Position numbers and translations under genes: made by a program. Shown in pieces: positions 7,990-12,500 of a stretch of DNA of 12,500 nt; within the stretch, counting starts at the first letter, position 1, and every line of letters begins with the position of its first letter. Source of the DNA: Chrysomallon squamiferum (taxonomy: Eukaryota > Mollusca > Gastropoda > Neomphalida > Peltospiridae). The notes under the pieces are model-generated. The model saw nothing but the letters and a program-made list of their open reading frames with translations. It did no database searches and was not told the DNA's origin. Where the stretch lies: positions 753,275 to 765,774 of the forward strand of contig CM022679.1 of assembly GCA_012295275.1 (NCBI GenBank), written 5' to 3'.

Positions 7990-9016
7990 ACAAGGAGAAG
8001 AGTCCGCGAAGCAGCACGTCGGATAACCTGCTTCAGCTAAATCTCAAAGAACACTACGAGATTTTACGAGAGTTGGGGCGAGGCACGTACGGCAAGGCGC
8101 TGCTGGGGAGGTGCCGCGAGACTGGAACTAAAGTGTGTCTGAAAATCCTGCCCAAGTGCAGCACGAAGCTGCGCGACTTCCAGAGAGAGTTTAACTTCAG
8201 CTACTTCCTGTCGCCCCACCAAAACATCGTCGACACGTACAACGTGGCTTTCGAGACGAGGACGTCGTACGTGTTCGCGCAGGAGTACGCGCCGCACGGC
8301 GACCTCTTCGACGCCATCCCGCCCCAGGTCGGCATGGCGGAGTCGCACGCCAAGTTCGTCATCAAGCAGATCGCGTCCGCGCTCGACTTCATGCACAGCA
8401 AGAAGCTCGTGCACCGCGACATCAAACCGGAGAACGTGCTCGTCTTCGACACGGAGTTCACGAAGGTCAAGCTGATGGACTTCGGCATGACGCGCAAGGA
8501 CGGAAACATGATTCGGAAGACGAGCGGAAGCATCCCGTACACGCCGCCGGAAATCTGCGAGGCGGTCCGAAACGAGAACATCATCGTGAGCACGAGCGGC
8601 GACGTGTGGGCGTTCGGCGTGCTGCTGTTCTGCATGCTCACCGGCAACTTCCCCTGGGAGAACGCCGACATCGGCGACGTGTACTTCAACGAGTTCGTTC
8701 TGTGGCAGCGGAGGAAACGACGAAGCAGCCTTCTCAGTGGAGGCGGTTCACGCCTCGCCTCATGCGATTCTTCCGCAAAGTGCTGGACATCAAGCCGGAC
8801 AGGCGGTGTCAGGTGAAGGAGATCTACAAATACGTCAACGACGACTGGACGTGTCCCAACAAAGCTGTTCCGGACAGCGACGAGGAGGAAGAACTGTCCT
8901 CCGATAATGACCGAATCGAGCACTTAACGGCGTTGCTGGAGGATCATGGGATTGAAACAAAGATTGATAAGAGAATTCGAGAGAGACGGATTTCGGAGTG
9001 GTTGCTAGCGCTATGA
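7959..9016 (+). CDS. SBK1: SBK-family serine/threonine kinase with one frameshift near 8713
   Basis: A protein kinase that transfers phosphate from ATP to Ser/Thr; its substrate is unknown. Residues count from the ATG at 7959, since the frame upstream begins at a GTG after an in-frame TAG. The ATG at 7986 is an alternative start. Motifs: glycine loop GRGTYG 40-45, ATP lysine 62, alpha-C Glu about 77, HRDIKPEN 152-159, DFG 174-176, PPE replacing APE 196-198, DVWAFG 215-220. YVFAQEYAPHGDLFD, IPPQVG, DFGMTR, LTGNFPWE and PSQWRRF are SBK1-type signatures. After FVLWQRR the frame shifts at 8713/8714 and resumes as E-T-T-K-Q-PSQWRRF. One added G restores family spacing and gives 352 residues; unrepaired, the frame stops at 8814-8816 after 285. 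The tail has an acidic run (306-318) and a charged helix ending RISEWLLAL. Sequencing error, a recent mutation or a pseudogene would each explain the break. Exact SBK orthology is uncertain. Confidence 0.88.
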
Positions 9017-9184
9017 CTAGACGTGGTGGAGAAGGTGACAATTCGGTGGACGTTGAGGTTAATACACGCCATCCTGGACATCAGTGTTAAATTGTTCTGG
9101 CCCACCGTTTACATTCTGATATGGATGTTTATCATCGCGACTGTACACATTTGCACCAATCAACCATCAGTATTCTTGGTGTAA
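9017..9184 (+). CDS. Candidate stop-readthrough extension with tail-anchor-like helix
   Basis: In the same frame as the kinase C-terminus, the TGA at 9014-9016 is followed by CTAG and 55 open codons to the TAA at 9182. About 64% of these codons end in G or C (35 of 55 by hand count), like the kinase and unlike the AT-rich DNA after 9184. The product has basic residues in its first half (K6, R10, R14, K25) and then an uncharged hydrophobic stretch, about residues 26-46, including FWPTVYILIWMFIIATV. Nine polar or hydrophobic residues follow. This resembles a C-terminal tail anchor with the kinase on the cytosolic side. UGA CUA G is the established leaky-stop consensus in animals. Alternatives are a recent nonsense change or sequencing error in a longer kinase, pseudogene decay, or a chance open frame. 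Confidence 0.5.
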   Translation, partial: LDVVEKVTIRWTLRLIHAILDISVKLFWPTVYILIWMFIIATVHICTNQPSVFLV

Positions 9185-9245
9185 CTGTTATTTTAAATTA
9201 TTCAGACAAGGAGTAAGTTAAAAAAAAAAAAAATGAAATAAGTAT

Positions 9246-9251
9246 AATAAA
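9246..9251 (+). terminator. Polyadenylation signal AATAAA
   Basis: AATAAA lies 62 bases after the extended stop and 230 after the TGA, following an A14 run at 9220-9233. A GT/GC-rich stretch, CACGTGTGCGCGC near 9282-9294, lies downstream as expected. It is the first good signal after the kinase. Other AATAAA strings occur in this AT-rich DNA, for example near 9584. Confidence 0.5.
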
Positions 9252-9567
9252 TTGCTAATTGCATACTCATAGACGCACATACACGTGTGCGCGCACACAC
9301 GGATATAAACGTAGAAGTATATCTGGCTTACATAAATACGTTTCGAACATAAATACGTTAAACATTTAGTAGAAATCCGTTCACGTGCTCACATTTAGAT
9401 ATGCCCACCCATATACATACTATTACGTATAATATTAAAAACTTTCGATAAAAGGTTTGATATTATATAAATCATTGGCATTTACTAATTAAATTTTGTT
9501 AAAAACAGAATTCCAGAATGAGTTTATAATAAGATTTACGGAAGATTAATTTTCGTCTTGTTACGGA

Positions 9568-9600
9568 ATTCTGACAATAACAAATAAATTCAAATGAATT
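9568..9600 (+). repeat. Dispersed direct repeat, copy B
   Basis: Partner of 7730-7760: 20 identical bases, then ATTCAAATGAATT against CTCAAATGATT. It lies about 320 bases beyond the polyadenylation signal. Confidence 0.75.
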
Positions 9601-9648
9601 CTAAATTTACCGACACGGACCAATGAGGATGCAATGGGGCCAGATTCT

Positions 9649-9650
9649 AA

Positions 9651-9709
<59 letters not shown>
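9649..9709. repeat. (AAT)n microsatellite
   Basis: About 20 perfect AAT/ATA triplets. Confidence 0.97.
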
Positions 9710-9711
<2 letters not shown>

Positions 9712-11058
9712 CAAAATTTAAATAAAAATTAGGACTAAAACAAAAATAGAAAGAAATACGTTATTCATAAACATGGAATCATTTAGGCCTTAATATCTCG
9801 AGCGGTTACAGAATTTCAGGACAATGGGGAATTATGTGTGCGTTGCTTACGTAACTTTTATAACGAAACAGGAAAATATTACGGAAAAATGACGAATGAC
9901 TTGAATCATGTTTCGCACCCCAGTTTCAAATTCTGTATCCGCGTATGAATATTAAGTGTCAGTCATTACGTATGTTGTCCTTAACGCAATAAGCATACCA
10001 GTCATCAAATATCCTTCCACTTGAACGAATGAAAAAATAGTCCACATTCTATACGCTGTACTGTTTTGTGTTTAATTACCATGTTACTTAACGTTTCGTA
10101 AACTTCCATCCAAAAAGACTGTCCCCATTTTCGTACACGCGTTTACTGAGGGTAAGAAATCGTATATTGTTACCCTTTGACTATTTCCATCCAACAGAGC
10201 TTATCCCAAATATACATTGTGTTTACTGTACTGACATTTAACTGTTAATATTAACAATATTCGTATAAAGATCCCACATCAGGTGTTTAATGTTGCCGTT
10301 CATTTACATGTGAATAGGATTCACAGTACAGACTATCCAGCTGCTTATCCAGTGTTATATCCGTCTTTTATTTTCTTTTTTTTTTTTTTTTTTTTGTACA
10401 AGTCATTCAAAATGTCTTTTTTTTTTTATTCACGACTATTTCATATGTGTAAATAATGTGAATATCAAAAGTTGCTGATTTTTTTGTATATTTCCCGCAG
10501 GTGCAGTCAATAAACATTTTGTTATCATTTTGATAAAGTGTGTTCAGAAAATTAAAATAATATTTATTTATTCGTAATGTAGATATGTGAATAAAATGAG
10601 TATACACGTTGGCTACTAGTCAAAAAAATAAAAATAAAAAATAAAAAATATAAAAATAAGTGCGAAGTAAAAAGAGGAATACGGTCAAGTTTTTTTCTTC
10701 TTTTTCATTCTTGAATGGACTGGAAGTGAGCCAAACTTTCAGTCTTAATTTTAAGCAGAGTAAGAGCTGGAATTAATGTTTCAACGATCCGAGAAAAAAG
10801 AAAAAAGAAAAAAAAACAGAAGACAAAATTCGGCCGAAGTTTGGCTATATCCATGTTTTGAATTACTACGTTATCAAATTAAAATGTTGAAAATAATCCA
10901 CTTTTCGATTGTTTTTTCTTTTTTCTTAAAATAAAAGAGAAAGAACAAATTCAATAAAACAACATTTTTCTACAATCTTTTGTTTTCTGAAAACCCCTTT
11001 TTCTGAAGACTTTTGTTTTTGACAGAAATACAAAATGTCTTATAACTAAAGCTTGATT

Positions 11059-11059
<1 letters not shown>
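9710..11059. other. AT-rich interval without a supported gene
   Basis: No GC-rich island or kinase-like codon bias was seen. Notable items are a TTACGTAA palindrome near 9848, a 14-bp palindrome TGTTAATATTAACA at 10243-10256, T20 at 10376-10395, and A-rich AAATA runs at about 10621-10660 and 10796-10820. A GAGGGTAAGA donor-like string near 10147 has no matching exon. The - strand open frame at 10407-10607 is Lys/Tyr/Ile-rich, as expected from AT-rich DNA. Confidence 0.7.
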
Positions 11060-11102
<43 letters not shown>

Positions 11103-11122
11103 TAATAAATAAATAAATAATA
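11060..11122. repeat. (AAT)n and AATA microsatellite
   Basis: A perfect AAT array to about 11101 runs into AATAAATAAATAAAT. Confidence 0.96.
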
Positions 11123-12500
11123 AAAATGAGGTCCAAAACTGAATTAAAATGGAAGACGGAGAGAATATTTGTTTTATAATGCAACAGCCAATATGAGAAA
11201 ACCATTTTAAAGATAGCTGTTAGCACTGAAACGAGGTTGATTTGTAATTTCCAACGAAAGTCGTTTTACTTCTGCGTTAGTGAATATAATAACCCGGTCA
11301 CCTCAAAACTTACCAGCACAATTTACCTACGTCGACTTCCGGTATTTTTTGTGTTTTTATGTTTGTTTTCATAGAAGAGTTAATTCCAAATTCAGGACTG
11401 AATTTAGCTCGGAAACTTCTTTTTCTTATTCTTTTCTTCTGCCCTTCCTTTCTTTGTCTCACCTAATTTCAGAACCACCTCTGATAAAATGCTCTTCATT
11501 ATCGGAAATATTCGGAAACGCTCGGAAAGTTCCATAAACAAAACAAAAACAATAACAAGAAAACGAAATAATTTCTAGCTAAATGTAAATAGATATTGAC
11601 TATGATAAAACAACTGAAAGTATTGAAAGTTAAATATTTTTTTTTTGCTTTTTTAATATTTCAAGTTTCAAAATAAATTACTTTAAAATTATACAAAATA
11701 TAAAAACCATCGGTGTCTTGGAATGTTTTTTTTTTTTTTTTTTTTTCTCCCTGTCTATTAACAATTAATTTTCATATCTTTGTCTTGGACATTGGCAAAT
11801 GCTTACAACAGTCTGTCTATGATGGGTGTGACTCAGTAGGTGATGTAGACGTTAATTTAACACACTGTTCACGTAAACTTGCAGTAGACGCTTTCTGGGT
11901 TTTTATTTTTTCTGAATGTTTTTCATGCAAATTAATATTAAATACATATTAAATATGTACATCTGTTGTTTAAACACTTGTTTTACAATCACCTCATTGT
12001 TACCTGTTAATGTTTCATTTTAAATATCATTTTAAATATTAAAACCGTCTGCATTAGCCTGTTCATACTTACAAAATCAAAACCTGTTTAGTTTTACTTT
12101 CCTGAAGGTTTAGCAACCAGTCTGAACAGTTCTGTTAATCAAACTTAATCAATAATATATATATTTTTTATCTTTAATTAAGTCGGTTTAGACAAATACT
12201 CACATTTCAATATGAGACATTTTAAACCATTTCAGTTAGACCCACCCCTAATTTGGATATTTACCTCAACTGACTTAATTGACTGGTTTCTAAGCGTTTA
12301 AGCGTAACATTACAAATTAGTTTAGTTAAAAGCTTTCGTTGAATCGCGTTATGACGTAAGCGACAGTGCTGTTAGTTAACACTAGAGACTGCAACGTTCT
12401 GTTTCCTTATTAAAAATAAGCAATAATAACTTTGTGATAGTTTCTGTGTTGTTACTTTAGTGTGTTTACATCGTGTGTTGTTTGTGTTACGCAGTGTATA
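11123..12500. other. AT-rich interval without a supported gene
   Basis: Open frames at 11280-11537 and 11713-11952 lack coding-like composition and recognisable domains; the second runs through T21 at 11726-11746. A direct repeat TCATTTTAAATAT occurs twice near 12015-12040. A CRE-like TGACGTAA lies at 12352-12359. Nothing else was seen. Confidence 0.7.

Noticed and set aside
8705-8725. Programmed -1 ribosomal frameshift in the kinase
   Set aside because: The needed shift is -1, but GAGGAAA is not a classical X XXY YYZ slippery site in the zero frame. A single missing G explains the break more simply.
9014-9016. TGA read as selenocysteine
   Set aside because: No SECIS-like hairpin with the AUGA/GA core was recognised in the following 3' UTR, and kinases of this family are not known selenoproteins. 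Simple readthrough or a lesion fits better.
8064-9041. Long minus-strand open frames opposite the kinase (8064-8414, 8201-8923, 8835-9041)
   Set aside because: They are shadows caused by G/C-ending codons on the kinase strand. They show no domain, and the + strand homology is unambiguous.

Overview
The window looks like animal nuclear DNA, most likely from a lophotrochozoan invertebrate and perhaps a mollusc. It is AT-rich and sparsely coding. It holds long dinucleotide and trinucleotide microsatellites, many TTTA-type runs, homopolymers and tRNA-derived SINE-like relics. Coding sequence stands out as GC-rich islands with G/C-ending codons and splice-like borders. No bacterial operon, CRISPR array, rRNA gene or transposon coding region was seen. 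The species assignment is inference.

The one clear gene is a protein kinase of the SBK (SH3-binding-domain kinase) family at about 7959-9016 on the + strand. Its coding region is a single exon behind a convincing 3' splice site at 7909. All core kinase motifs are present. The reading frame breaks once, near 8713, where one base is missing relative to the family. It continues cleanly in another frame to a TGA at 9014. Directly after that TGA the same frame stays open for 55 codons of coding-like composition and encodes a hydrophobic, tail-anchor-like segment. The stop context is TGA CTA G, the known high-readthrough motif. This is the most interesting signal in the window: a candidate kinase with a readthrough-made membrane anchor. 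The competing explanation is a decaying or mis-sequenced gene.

A second gene is suggested on the - strand by one exon with no start codon (about 806-981). It is GC-rich, has an acceptor and a donor, and encodes an immunoglobulin-like pattern (Cys, 12 residues, Trp, then an S-x-L-x-I strand). Its other exons were not found.

Layout: 1-800 AT-rich simple repeats; 806-981 Ig-like exon (-); 1010-1424 GA, TC and TG microsatellites; 1430-3080 AT-rich DNA with a SINE-like relic and a doubtful open frame; 3160-3660 a 30-bp minisatellite; 4008-4088 a TC array; 4700-4737 a cluster of AGGTCA half-sites; 4930-5100 a purine-rich stretch; 5321-5447 a very long TC array; 5796-6057 an impure CTA array; 6558-6640 a second SINE-like relic; 6885-7320 a CpG-rich island that probably holds the kinase promoter or 5' UTR; 7875-9251 the kinase locus from splice site to polyadenylation signal; 9260-12500 AT-rich DNA with AAT arrays and no supported gene.
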